NCBI RefSeq assembly: GCF_000816845.1
Contig: NZ_CP006880.1
Coordinates: forward strand, 62,001-126,000
Direction: 5' to 3'
Origin: Rhizobium gallicum bv. gallicum R602sp
Lineage (GTDB): Bacteria > Pseudomonadota > Alphaproteobacteria > Rhizobiales > Rhizobiaceae
Length of the DNA: 64,000 bases
The notes under the pieces are model-generated. The model was not told the DNA's origin, did not search any database, and saw only the letters and a list, made by a program, of their open reading frames with translations. Numbering within the stretch: position 1 is the stretch's first letter; every line of letters starts with the position of its first letter. A program made the translations under genes and the position numbers. Positions 34,208-42,290 of this stretch are shown one piece after another.

Positions 34208-34859
34208 CCGGCGGATTTCAGGCTTTCTGAGGCGCGGCCTTGAGGCGGAAGGCTATCACGTGCAACTTGCCGAGGATGGGCGAGATGGCCTCGAGCGTAT
34301 CCGTCATGAGAGCGTCGATCTGGTCATACTCGATCGCATGATCCCCTATGTGGATGGCCTTGAAGTATGTCGAATCATCCGGCAGGAACGACGCTCCGTA
34401 CTCGTCCTTATGCTGACTGCCAAGGAGAGTATCCGCGACCGCGTGGACGGGTTTCAAAGCGGCGCTGACGATTATCTCGTCAAGCCATTTGCGTTCGACG
34501 AACTGATTGCACGGATCGAGGCACTGCGCAGACGCCGCCCAACGCTCGAATGTACTGACCTTCTCCAGGTCGGTTCACTAACCCTCGATCCGGCAACGCG
34601 CCGCGTCACGAAGTCGGATCGCGAGATCGACTTCACCGTGCGGGAGTTCGAATTGCTCCGCTACCTTATGCTCAATGCCAACAAGGTGGTCAGCCGCCAG
34701 CGACTGTTGAACAACGTCTGGAACTACGATTTCGACCCCGGAACGAAGATCGTGGAAGTCTATATCCGTTATCTGAGGCGTAAACTCGGCGTGAGCGATC
34801 AGTTGGCTATCCGAACGGTGCGAGGCGTAGGCTATTCCCTTGTCGGAAGCGCGTCCTAG
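34182..34859 (+). CDS. OmpR-family response regulator
   Basis: A 225-residue regulator with a canonical receiver (IVEDDRR, phospho-Asp in VILDRMIP, Thr in LMLTAKES, Lys in DDYLVKPF) and a winged helix ending VEVYIRYLRRKL and VRGVGYSLVG. The ATG lies inside the 3' end of the kinase gene. The pair probably controls the divergent hydroxyacid transporter/kinase operon; that is inference from position. Confidence 0.93.
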   Translation: MRILIVEDDRRISGFLRRGLEAEGYHVQLAEDGRDGLERIRHESVDLVILDRMIPYVDGLEVCRIIRQERRSVLVLMLTAKESIRDRVDGFQSGADDYLVKPFAFDELIARIEALRRRRPTLECTDLLQVGSLTLDPATRRVTKSDREIDFTVREFELLRYLMLNANKVVSRQRLLNNVWNYDFDPGTKIVEVYIRYLRRKLGVSDQLAIRTVRGVGYSLVGSAS

Positions 34860-34893
34860 CATTGTATGATGCAGAAAACGAAGCGCGACTGCG

Positions 34894-34916
34894 GCGACAC
34901 CCGATCGCGGTGTCGC
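34894..34916. terminator. Possible bidirectional terminator
   Basis: GCGACACC-CGATCGC-GGTGTCGC forms a perfect 8-bp stem with a 7-base loop between the convergent regulator and phosphate-transporter genes. It is followed by TGCATTT on the plus strand. The T-run is short. Confidence 0.5.
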
Positions 34917-34995
34917 TGCATTTCCGGTTCGATGGGATTGCGGCCCATTGTGAGCATGAAAGCTTGGCATCCCTCGGCGTTGCCTGACACTGTCG

Positions 34996-36000
34996 CTATT
35001 CAAACAAACGGGAACTCCAGTAGAAGAGAGCCGAGATGAGGGCCGCGGCTGGAAGCGTGACAACCCAGGCAATGACGATGTTTCCGGCCAGCCCCCAGCG
35101 CACCGCCGAAAGCCGTCTTGCGGCACCGACACCGATGATTGCGCCGGTGATCGTATGCGTGGTCGAGACGGGAATACCGAGCCATGTGGCGCCGAAAAGC
35201 GTCAGCGCGCCGCCCGTTTCGGCGCAAAATCCCTGCATCGGGTTGAGGCGAGTAATCTTGGAGCCCATCGTATGGACGATGCGCCAGCCGCCGAAAAGCG
35301 TTCCGAGCGCCATTGCCGCCTGGCAGGAGAGCACCACCCAAAACGGCACATGAAAACTTTGGCCGAGATAACCCTGCGAATAAAGCAGGACTGCAATGAT
35401 GCCCATCGTCTTTTGCGCATCATTGCCTCCGTGGCCAAGCGAGTAGAGCGAGGCCGAGACAAATTGCATGACGCGAAACGTACGATCGACGGCAAAGGGC
35501 GTCTGACGTACAAAAATCCACGAGACGACGAGCACCAGAACAAGCGCGAGGAAAAAGCCAATCATAGGCGACATGACGATGGCGCCCGCCGTCTTGAGCA
35601 GACCGCTCCAGACAATCGAGCTTAAGCCTGTCTTGGCAAGTCCCGCGCCAACCAGCCCGCCGACCAGGGCGTGAGAGGAGCTTGAGGGAATGCCGAACAT
35701 CCACGTGACAATGTTCCAGATGATCGCGCCCATCAGCGCCGCAAATATCACCTGCGGCGTGACAATACTCGGATTGATGATGCCGGTTCCAAGGGTCTCT
35801 GCGACATGCAGCCCGAAGAACAGGAATGCTATGAAATTGAAGAAAGCTGCCCAAAAGACAGCATAGTGCGGTCGCAGCACGCGGGTCGAAACGATGGTTG
35901 CGATCGAGTTGGCGGCGTCGTGCAGGCCGTTCAGAAAATCAAAGAACAGGGCAATCCCGATGAGGCCCACAAGCAGGGGGAAGGCAAGTGTAACCTCCAT
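34996..36000 (-). CDS. pit: Low-affinity inorganic phosphate transporter (Pit)
   Basis: A 334-residue permease with about ten helices and the two PiT signature repeats: GLHDAANSIATIVSTR near the N-terminus and GGNDAQKTMGIIAV in the middle. It moves metal-phosphate complexes driven by the proton gradient. Its start codon abuts the stop of the upstream DUF47 gene, the usual rhizobial pap-pit arrangement. Confidence 0.94.
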   Translation of the reverse strand: MEVTLAFPLLVGLIGIALFFDFLNGLHDAANSIATIVSTRVLRPHYAVFWAAFFNFIAFLFFGLHVAETLGTGIINPSIVTPQVIFAALMGAIIWNIVTWMFGIPSSSSHALVGGLVGAGLAKTGLSSIVWSGLLKTAGAIVMSPMIGFFLALVLVLVVSWIFVRQTPFAVDRTFRVMQFVSASLYSLGHGGNDAQKTMGIIAVLLYSQGYLGQSFHVPFWVVLSCQAAMALGTLFGGWRIVHTMGSKITRLNPMQGFCAETGGALTLFGATWLGIPVSTTHTITGAIIGVGAARRLSAVRWGLAGNIVIAWVVTLPAAALISALFYWSSRLFE

Positions 36001-36647
36001 CAGACGTTCTCGATCACGATACCGCTGATCTCGTTGGCGACGTCCTCGAAGCGATCGACGACCCTCTCCAGCTCACCATAAATCTCGCTGCCGATAATAT
36101 AGGCCATTGGATCCGAGGTGCCGTAGCGGCTGAAGAGATCCTTGAGGCCCCGGTCATGCAGATCGTCCGAACGACCTTCGACCCGAGTGACCTCTTCGGC
36201 GATGGCTGTAAGCCGAGGCGCATTGGATCCTATCCGGTCGAGTAGCGGAATAGCTTCCGCTATCAGATGTGCCGCCTGGACGATGGTCGCACCCATCTCC
36301 TGCATGCCCGGATCGAACGAAGTCTGCTGAAACAGACGGATGGTCTTGACCGTCTTTTGCATCATGTCGATCGCGTCATCCATCGATTGGATGAGATCCT
36401 TGATGTCGCCACGATCGAAAGGAGTGATGAAGCTTCTCCTGATGGCAAGCATCACCTCGCGCGTGATTTCGTCAGCTTCATTCTCAAGACGAACGATCGT
36501 CTCGCAATGGCGCTCGATCTCGCTGCCAGCTAACAACTGGTTCAAGGCTTCGGCAGCTCCGACTACGGTGCGCGAATGTTGCGCGAAGAGATCGAAGAAA
36601 CGATCTTCACGCGGCATGAGTCTACGAAACCAGCTGATCATCGACAT
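36000..36647 (-). CDS. pap: DUF47/PhoU-like phosphate transport accessory protein
   Basis: A 215-residue all-helical DUF47 protein (FFDLFAQHSRTVVGAAEAL, ENEADEITREVM, DREDI-like region PFDRGDIKDLIQSMDDAIDMM). PhoU-like helix bundles bind metals and modulate Pit transport. It is the promoter-proximal gene of the two-gene operon and shares one base with pit. The gene name follows the pap-pit nomenclature of rhizobia. Confidence 0.92.
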   Translation of the reverse strand: MSMISWFRRLMPREDRFFDLFAQHSRTVVGAAEALNQLLAGSEIERHCETIVRLENEADEITREVMLAIRRSFITPFDRGDIKDLIQSMDDAIDMMQKTVKTIRLFQQTSFDPGMQEMGATIVQAAHLIAEAIPLLDRIGSNAPRLTAIAEEVTRVEGRSDDLHDRGLKDLFSRYGTSDPMAYIIGSEIYGELERVVDRFEDVANEISGIVIENV

Positions 36648-37214
36648 CCCATTTAACTGTCACAAATCTGTCATAATGGAGCGATGCCGGTGTGAAAAGC
36701 ACCCGGTATCCTTGTTTTGGGGATAGTCGCAAACAGGTTACACATTCTGGGTTCATTGTGTTGGCGCAAGCCTGCGCAAGTACATCGACGATCGATCTCA
36801 AAAATCGACGACAATGCGGCGCAGGGACCGTCCATCCCTCAGCGATCTCGTTCGCCGCCCTTCTGGCCGATATTTACATCGACATTTCGACAGTTTGCCC
36901 ACCGCGAGGACATCATGATGCTTCTGAATGCTTGCTCATGCGAATGGCTCGCTCGATTGGTATGGCGAAAACTTTGCAAAGCAGCGTCGCCGCGGATCCC
37001 AGTCGGGAAAAGCCTGAGCATTATCGTCAGGAAAGCAGCGCGGCGGCAGACAGCCCGGTGAACCGCAGGACTTTAACGATCTGAATGGGCAGTGTGATGC
37101 CGCAAAGCGGATTTTTGCCTTTGCCTTGCATTCAGAAGCGTCTATTTATGTCGCCGCAAGTTCCGATTTGGCGCACCAGGGTGCGGCAGGATTAAATGAT
37201 CAAAGGAAGACGCT
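36648..37214. other. Intergenic region upstream of pap-pit and csp
   Basis: 567 bases with no convincing gene; open frames here have unlikely composition. It must contain the pap-pit promoter (reverse) near 36650-36720, where TGTCACAAATCTGTCATAAT resembles a pho-type direct repeat of TGTCA-like units, and the csp promoter with a long leader (forward). AAAGGAAGACGCT is the csp ribosome site. Confidence 0.45.
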
Positions 37215-37421
37215 ATGGCGACGGGTACCGTGAAGTGGTTCAATGCAACAAAAGGGTTTGGCTTCATCCAGCCCGATGACGGCAGCGGCGATGTCTTCGT
37301 TCACATTTCCGCGGTCGAGCGGGCCGGCCTGCGTGGCCTCAACGACGGCCAGAAGATTACCTATGAGCTGGTCAAGGATCGCAAGTCCGGCAAGATGTCG
37401 GCGGACAACCTGCAGGCCTGA
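37215..37421 (+). CDS. Cold-shock protein (CspA family)
   Basis: A 68-residue OB-fold protein with both RNA-binding motifs, KGFGFI (RNP1) and VFVHI (RNP2). It begins [15 protein letters not shown]. It binds single-stranded RNA or DNA and melts structure. It is monocistronic, followed by a strong terminator. Confidence 0.96.
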   Translation: MATGTVKWFNATKGFGFIQPDDGSGDVFVHISAVERAGLRGLNDGQKITYELVKDRKSGKMSADNLQA

Positions 37422-37443
37422 CGCCGATTGATCCGACAGTACG

Positions 37444-37467
37444 AAGGCCGGGTTCGCCCGGCCTTTT
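37444..37467 (+). terminator. Rho-independent terminator of csp
   Basis: AAGGCCGGG-TTCG-CCCGGCCTT forms a perfect 9-bp stem with a stable UUCG tetraloop, followed by TT and a pyrimidine-rich tail, 23 bp after the csp stop. Confidence 0.85.
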
Positions 37468-37687
37468 CCGCTTGCAGAAGGTTCGGACATCGAAGCAGCT
37501 CTGTTACCGCGCGTTTGGGCGGCAAACTCAAACGCAGGCGTGATTTTCGACCGTGTTAAGCGCCTGACGCGGGGCCGGAAGGGAATTCTTGTCGGCTCGC
37601 TTTGTGCGCGCCAGCTCTTGATCGATACGTTCTTCCACGCACAGATCATGAGAGATCTGCCCACCAAGGCGAGATAGATGGCGCTCG

Positions 37688-38158
37688 TCAGGTCTGGCGA
37701 TCCCGTCTGAGAAGGGCGGCGCGGATCTGTTCAGTCTTGCTTGGGGGAGCTGGGGAAGCGGCCGGCTCGATACTGGAGGCGCTGTTCTCGTCGTTGCCTC
37801 GTTTCAGGCTGAGAAAGCGTTGCTGCGCAACAAGGCGGTCTTCGGTCGAAAGTGGTTCCACCGGCTTGCCATCGATATCATGGCGCATCGAGCCAGGTTG
37901 GGCGCTCGCGAAATAGTACCGTTTTGAGTGGACAAAGGAGCCAACGGCTCGGCGCAATGCCGTCGCTTTGACATCAGGCTTTGCCAGCGCACGGATATCG
38001 TTGAAGAGGCCGAGGGCGAAGGGACGGATCGGATCGCCTGGCTTATTGGGGAGAATGCCGATCGGACGGATCAGCAGTACGCGGATCGCCTCTGCCTTTT
38101 GAACATCGAACTCTGTTGCTACGATCGGTCCGTGGCTGACGGTCCAGGGTTTGTCCAT
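37688..38158 (-). CDS. ProQ/FinO-domain RNA-binding protein
   Basis: A 156-residue protein whose residues about 25-115 match the ProQ/FinO fold: IRPFALGLFNDIRALAKP, then ALRRAVGSFVHSKRYYFAS, then MRHDIDGKPVEPLSTEDR. The C-terminus is short, disordered and basic. FinO proteins protect antisense RNAs that repress F-plasmid transfer, and ProQ proteins bind structured sRNAs. On this conjugative replicon it is a candidate fertility-control or plasmid-host sRNA chaperone. Only the domain assignment is supported by sequence. Confidence 0.85.
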   Translation of the reverse strand: MDKPWTVSHGPIVATEFDVQKAEAIRVLLIRPIGILPNKPGDPIRPFALGLFNDIRALAKPDVKATALRRAVGSFVHSKRYYFASAQPGSMRHDIDGKPVEPLSTEDRLVAQQRFLSLKRGNDENSASSIEPAASPAPPSKTEQIRAALLRRDRQT

Positions 38159-38352
38159 GAGCTCCTACCTTGCGCTTCTTTTCACTACGGATCGATTGTG
38201 AAGAGACGTTGACAGCAGGTCTAATCTTCTAGATTTCCGCTGGCGGCGCTTTATCTAAACGTACACGGGCATTTCGCAAATAGCCCCCTGGCGCGGTTTA
38301 AGCGGCCGCCCGCCCTTAAGGTGGGGAGGAAATGAAGATTTGGGAGCAAGCC

Positions 38353-38619
38353 ATGTGCAGAAACATAAGAACGCTGTTCAATTTCGATCCGCCGGCGACG
38401 GACGAGGAAATCCATGACGCTGCGCTGCAGTTCGTGCGAAAGCTGAGCGGTACGACCAAACCGGCGAAACGCAATGAGGCGGCGTTCGAGCGCGCGGTCG
38501 GTTCGATCGCGGCATGTGCCCGCGAACTGCTCGATGCGCTCGAAACGTCGCAACAGCCGCGCAACCGCGAGGAAGAAGCCGCAAAAGCGCGGGCGAGAAG
38601 TCTGACCCGGTTCGCGTGA
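38353..38619 (+). CDS. DUF2277 family protein
   Basis: An 88-residue protein starting with the family hallmark MCRNIRTLFNFDPPATDEEI and continuing LQFVRKLSGTTKP and NEAAFERAVGSIA. The Cys-Arg N-terminus and FNFDPPAT are conserved in DUF2277; its function is unknown. The ATG at 38353 has GGAG upstream and gives the conserved N-terminus; seven extra codons upstream are not used by relatives. It is the left-most plus-strand gene of the inferred leading region. Confidence 0.9.
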   Translation: MCRNIRTLFNFDPPATDEEIHDAALQFVRKLSGTTKPAKRNEAAFERAVGSIAACARELLDALETSQQPRNREEEAAKARARSLTRFA

Positions 38620-39490
38620 TTGCGCCGGACGGTCGGGCCTGCCGCCGCGAGCTGAGTTCAGCCTTCCAGGCGGGAGAGGCAGGCGCTCACAAGAGCGGTC
38701 TGGCCCATCTGGCACGTCGACTTCCGCGTAAAAAATAAGGGGGCACCCTCGGTGTCTCCCGCGGAAAGCTTGCCGGCGCAGTCGGTGAAAAATTCCAGTT
38801 CCAACGGCCTAATTTAACGGGGCACGTCATCGCACCGATCGCCAAGGTATAAAGAATCGCTAACCTGGACGATGCCCCGCGCCCTATCATCGGCGTCGTC
38901 GCATCGCCGAAGGGCAACTGCATGTCAAACGTCTGCGGCCTTCCTAAGACAAATCGCGCCCTCGTACTGAACCCGAATGCTGCGCGGTCGTGCGATGAAA
39001 ATCCATCGATGATCGCGGCCGGCGCGCCAGCCTTGCGACGGTTTTGCACCAGAATGGACAGCTTGATCTGCCCAACCGCGCCTTTGAGCTGAAGTAGGTG
39101 CGGCAAACCGACTTCAAGATCCGGCGTGGGTTGCCTGGAAAGATCCACCGCATCACACGACGACATCATCGACATCGCACGGTCACGGGCACGACCGGGC
39201 CGCTGACGAGGTCACCGCGGCCGTTCTTACCAGCACGATCTTGCGAGATCGTTCTTCAAGTCATCGGATTCGGCACGATGTTGCCCCAGCCGTCGAACAA
39301 TCCCTGCGTGCTGCGACCATCGCGTCCTGCCCCGGGTTTAGGTCCTGTCGGGCCCGCGCCGCCCCGCAACGGCTTTGCCGTCCTCCACGTCCGTTCCGGC
39401 CCTATCGGGTGCTGGCCTGCGCTTGCAGCCCGACATTCGGACCGCCGTAGCAGGTCGCGATGGTCGCGGCCTCGAAACGGAGCTTTCGAC
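38620..39490. other. Region without a supported gene; ArdC leader at right
   Basis: 871 bases in which no frame is convincing. A 162-codon reverse frame (38687-39175) and short forward frames have mixed features and no ribosome site; they could be decayed remnants. The last 150 bases are a GC-rich leader before ArdC, including CGATGGTCGCGGCC at 39458-39471, which resembles motifs before DUF736 and the 55-residue gene. Confidence 0.4.
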
Positions 39491-40414
39491 ATGAGCAGGC
39501 AACAAACTCACCAACGATCCGACATCTACAGCCGCATCACCGACAAGATCATCGCCGAACTCGAACAGGGGGTGCGGCCCTGGATTAAGCCCTGGAGATC
39601 AGCACATGCGAACGACCGGATCACCCGGCCTTTGCGCCACAACGGCCAACCCTATTCTGGCATCAACGTCCTGCTTCTGTGGTCAGAGGCGATCGCCCGC
39701 GGCTTCACCTCGCCAACCTGGATGACGTTTCGCCAGGCCCGCGAACTGGGAGCTGCGGTTCGCAAGGGCGAGACCGGCACGTTGATCGTCTTCGCCAGTT
39801 CCTTCATCCTTACCGAAACCAACGACATGGGCGAAGACGTTGAGCGCAATATCCCGTTTCTCAAGCCGTACACGGTCTTCAACGTCGATCAGATTGCCGG
39901 ACTGGATGCGCGCTTCCATCAGGTCACACCGGTTCAGGATCCAATTGTCCGTATCGGACATGCCGATCGCTTCTTTGCAAACACCGGCGCACTGATCCGG
40001 CACGGCGGATCGACGGCATACTATGCCCCAGCCCGTGATTACATCCAGATGCCAGCCTTGGAAGCCTTCCGCGACGCTGCGTCCTATGTTGCGATCCTCA
40101 GTCACGAAATGACCCACTGGACGGCGGCGCCACACCGACTGGATCGCGATCTCAGCCGCTATGCCAGGGATCAAAGCGAACGCGCCCGCGAGGAACTGAT
40201 CGCCGAGCTCGGCAGTTGCTTCCTTTGCGCTGATCTCGGCATCGTTCCCGAACTCGAGCCGCGGCCCGATCATGCGAGCTATCTTGACGCCTGGCTCAAG
40301 GTTCTCGCCAGCGACAAGCGTGCAATTTTTGTCGCGGCCGGTCATGCGCAGCGCGCTGTCAGCTACCTGCACCACTTGCAACCAGATCAGATAGACGAAG
40401 GGGCGGCGGTGTAA
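39491..40414 (+). CDS. ardC: ArdC-like antirestriction protein
   Basis: A 307-residue protein. The N-terminal ssDNA-binding DUF1738 half reads IYSRITDKIIAELEQGVRPWIKPW and NGQPYSGINVLLLW. The C-terminal zincin metalloprotease half contains HEMTH (H205, E206, H209) and a downstream Glu in REELIAELGSCF. ArdC proteins protect incoming plasmid DNA from host restriction early after conjugation. The chosen ATG starts directly before the conserved N-terminus; an in-frame upstream extension is low complexity. It lies on the strand that would use the transferred strand as template. Confidence 0.93.
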   Translation: MSRQQTHQRSDIYSRITDKIIAELEQGVRPWIKPWRSAHANDRITRPLRHNGQPYSGINVLLLWSEAIARGFTSPTWMTFRQARELGAAVRKGETGTLIVFASSFILTETNDMGEDVERNIPFLKPYTVFNVDQIAGLDARFHQVTPVQDPIVRIGHADRFFANTGALIRHGGSTAYYAPARDYIQMPALEAFRDAASYVAILSHEMTHWTAAPHRLDRDLSRYARDQSERAREELIAELGSCFLCADLGIVPELEPRPDHASYLDAWLKVLASDKRAIFVAAGHAQRAVSYLHHLQPDQIDEGAAV

Positions 40415-41252
40415 GCCGCGTTCCCACTCCGTCCGGCCGCCGATTTCTGCCGTGCGCAATTTGCGCGCGGCGCGTTGATGATCGTCGATGCCGAAGATCT
40501 GCAGAGGCCCGACTTCGGCAAAACGCAAGTGCATGCAACCTGTGGCATGCACATCCGCCAGGCGCTACGCCCAGTCCACGCTGTCCATGGCGGACGGATC
40601 GACCTCACCCGATGATGAGGCGGGGACATCCTCGCCTTGCGGTGGGGCCGGAGCCGTATCGGCTTTGCCCGTCGCCGTGATCAGATGAGGTGGTTTCCGC
40701 AATGCGGCCGGGCCGCAAAGGCAGGATCGGAAGCGGTCGAGATTGCCGGATGTGACGAGAGAATCTCGAACTTCCGCCGCGAATCTCTTTCATACCGGCC
40801 GCGACTTGGCCGCTGGAGGACCGATGACAATCGGCAGCATCGGCAAAGGCCCCGACCGAATAAGTGGACACGCTCCTTGGTGTGCCGAAAACGCTGCCCT
40901 GAACGACGTTGCCTTTGCTGGCGTGTGAACGACGATGCGTCTCGCCTCGGTCCCCTCCTCTTCTACATGCGTGCGCCGACGCAGACCTCGATGAGGCTGG
41001 TGTGACCGACGGACGACTGCGTCTCGATCAACTGACCGCAACGGGCGTCTCCGGCTTTTTTCCGCCGCCTCCGGCTTTGCATCGCGAAACAAAAAAGCCG
41101 GGCCTGCCCGCCTTCCACTACGTTCCAGCCCGTCCACCCCGCTGCGCAGGCGCAACGGGGCCCCGGCGGGTGCGTTGGCGATCGCCCCCGGTCCTTCCAC
41201 CGCCATCGAGGCCGCGATGGGCGCGGCTCGAGCAACGGAAAGGAACGAGATC
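40415..41252. other. Non-coding or decayed region before DUF736
   Basis: 838 bases with no gene I can support. A 34-codon frame (40824-40928, starting MTIGSIGKGPDRISG) is too short to judge. The final 170 bases are GC-rich leader sequence, with CGATGGGCGCGGCT at 41215-41228, matching the leaders of ardC and the 55-residue gene. Confidence 0.4.
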
Positions 41253-41567
41253 ATGGCAGTCATCGGCGAATTCATCACCAACGGCAACGTCATCCAGGGC
41301 AACGTCCGCACTCTGACGGTTGCCATGAAGGTCCGCCTGCACTCGATCGAGCGAGTCTCGCGCGACGCCCCGGACTTCCGAGCCGTATCCAACGGCGCCG
41401 AAGTCGGAGCCGGATGGAAGGCGGTCTCGGGCAGCGGCGAGCCCTATATCTCGCTCAAGCTCGACGACCCGAGCTTCAACGCTCCGATCAGCGCGGCACT
41501 GTGGCCGGCCGAAGCCGACGGCGACTATGTCCTCGTCTGGTCTCGCCCGAACCGTGAAGCAGCCTGA
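41253..41567 (+). CDS. DUF736 family protein
   Basis: A 104-residue protein with the DUF736 start MAVIGEFITNGNVIQGNVRT and end ISAALWPAEADGDYVLVWSR. DUF736 proteins are small beta-rich plasmid proteins common in rhizobia and sphingomonads, often near transfer genes; their role is unknown. The ATG at 41253 has AAAGGAACGAG upstream. The long GC-rich leader is shared in style with its plus-strand neighbours. Confidence 0.92.
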   Translation: MAVIGEFITNGNVIQGNVRTLTVAMKVRLHSIERVSRDAPDFRAVSNGAEVGAGWKAVSGSGEPYISLKLDDPSFNAPISAALWPAEADGDYVLVWSRPNREAA

Positions 41568-41581
41568 ACCAAGGCATCGGA

Positions 41582-41603
41582 GGCCCTGCCGAAAGGCGGG
41601 GCC
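41582..41603 (+). terminator. Possible terminator after DUF736
   Basis: GGCCCTGCC-GAAA-GGCGGGGCC forms a 9-bp stem with one G-T pair and a GNRA loop, 14 bp after the stop codon, followed by TTCCCC. The weak T-run lowers confidence. Confidence 0.55.
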
Positions 41604-41886
41604 TTCCCCGCATGGTGAAGCCGAAAGCAGGCATTGAGCCCGCTTCCGGCTTTTCGGGTGCCACAGGGGAACTAAAATCTGCTCAGTCCGTCCAAGCGTG
41701 CCATGGCGGAATGAAGGCCTCAAGGACGAGCGGTTCCCCCAAATTTCATCCGCTGCCCCTGCGTGGCCGCGTCAAAAATTCGGCTCCCCCACTCGCCGGC
41801 TCCGCCGGTCGCGTTCCGCGCTCCTTGACCCCTGCATTCCGCGATGACCGGGGCCGTCGTCTTTCACAAACATCAAGGAGACGACA
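41604..41886. other. GC-rich leader before the 55-residue gene
   Basis: No gene is seen in these 283 bases. They contain a small CCGGC/GCCGG hairpin (41796-41808) and CGATGACCGGGGCC at 41842-41855, the third member of the leader motif found before ardC and DUF736. AAGGAGACGACA is the ribosome site. Confidence 0.45.
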
Positions 41887-42054
41887 ATGACGAACGAACT
41901 CGACCGCACCATCGAAGAACTCAAGGCCGAACTGCGGAACGCCGATGCAGCCGAACGCCGCCAGATCTACGCCGAACTTGAACTGGCGCTCGCCGAACGC
42001 GAGGTCATGGTAGCCGAGCAGGAAGGCCGCATCAGCGCTGAGCCTCCGTTCTGA
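41887..42054 (+). CDS. Small charged helical protein (55 aa)
   Basis: A 55-residue protein (MTNELDRTIEELKAELRN, then AAERRQIYAELELALAERE) predicted as one long helix with heptad-like Leu/Ala spacing, probably a small coiled coil. AAGGAG lies 7 bases before the ATG. Similar short proteins accompany DUF736 genes on rhizobial plasmids. Function is unknown; early establishment or DNA-protein interaction is possible. Confidence 0.7.
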   Translation: MTNELDRTIEELKAELRNADAAERRQIYAELELALAEREVMVAEQEGRISAEPPF

Positions 42055-42290
42055 AGGAGGCTTTCGCCATGCGGACCGCCGGATCGACCGGCGCATCGGT
42101 TCGAAGCTTCAGGCTGGCGATCGAGGTCGCTTTTTTGTCGAGATCGACATAGCCATCGAGACTGATAGGGTTAAGCCCGATGAAGCGCCTTCGAGGCCCG
42201 CTCCTTCGGCTTCATGTCGACAACCAGGGCAGGGGAGTTGGTCGGCGCCGATTGATTCACGACAGTGATGCGTAAGGCGGGTTTGGTGAT

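Noticed and set aside
38514..38738. Short plus-strand frame overlapping the end of DUF2277
   Set aside because: Its first part is out-of-frame DUF2277 sequence; the remainder has no recognisable features.
38687..39175. 162-codon minus-strand frame between DUF2277 and ardC
   Set aside because: Some stretches look protein-like, but there is no family feature, no ribosome site, and the C-terminus is Arg/Pro-rich. It may be a remnant, so it is not annotated as a gene.
42069..42152. 27-codon frame with a strong AAGGAGG site after the 55-residue gene
   Set aside because: It is too short and has no homology-like features; a second overlapping frame is equally possible.
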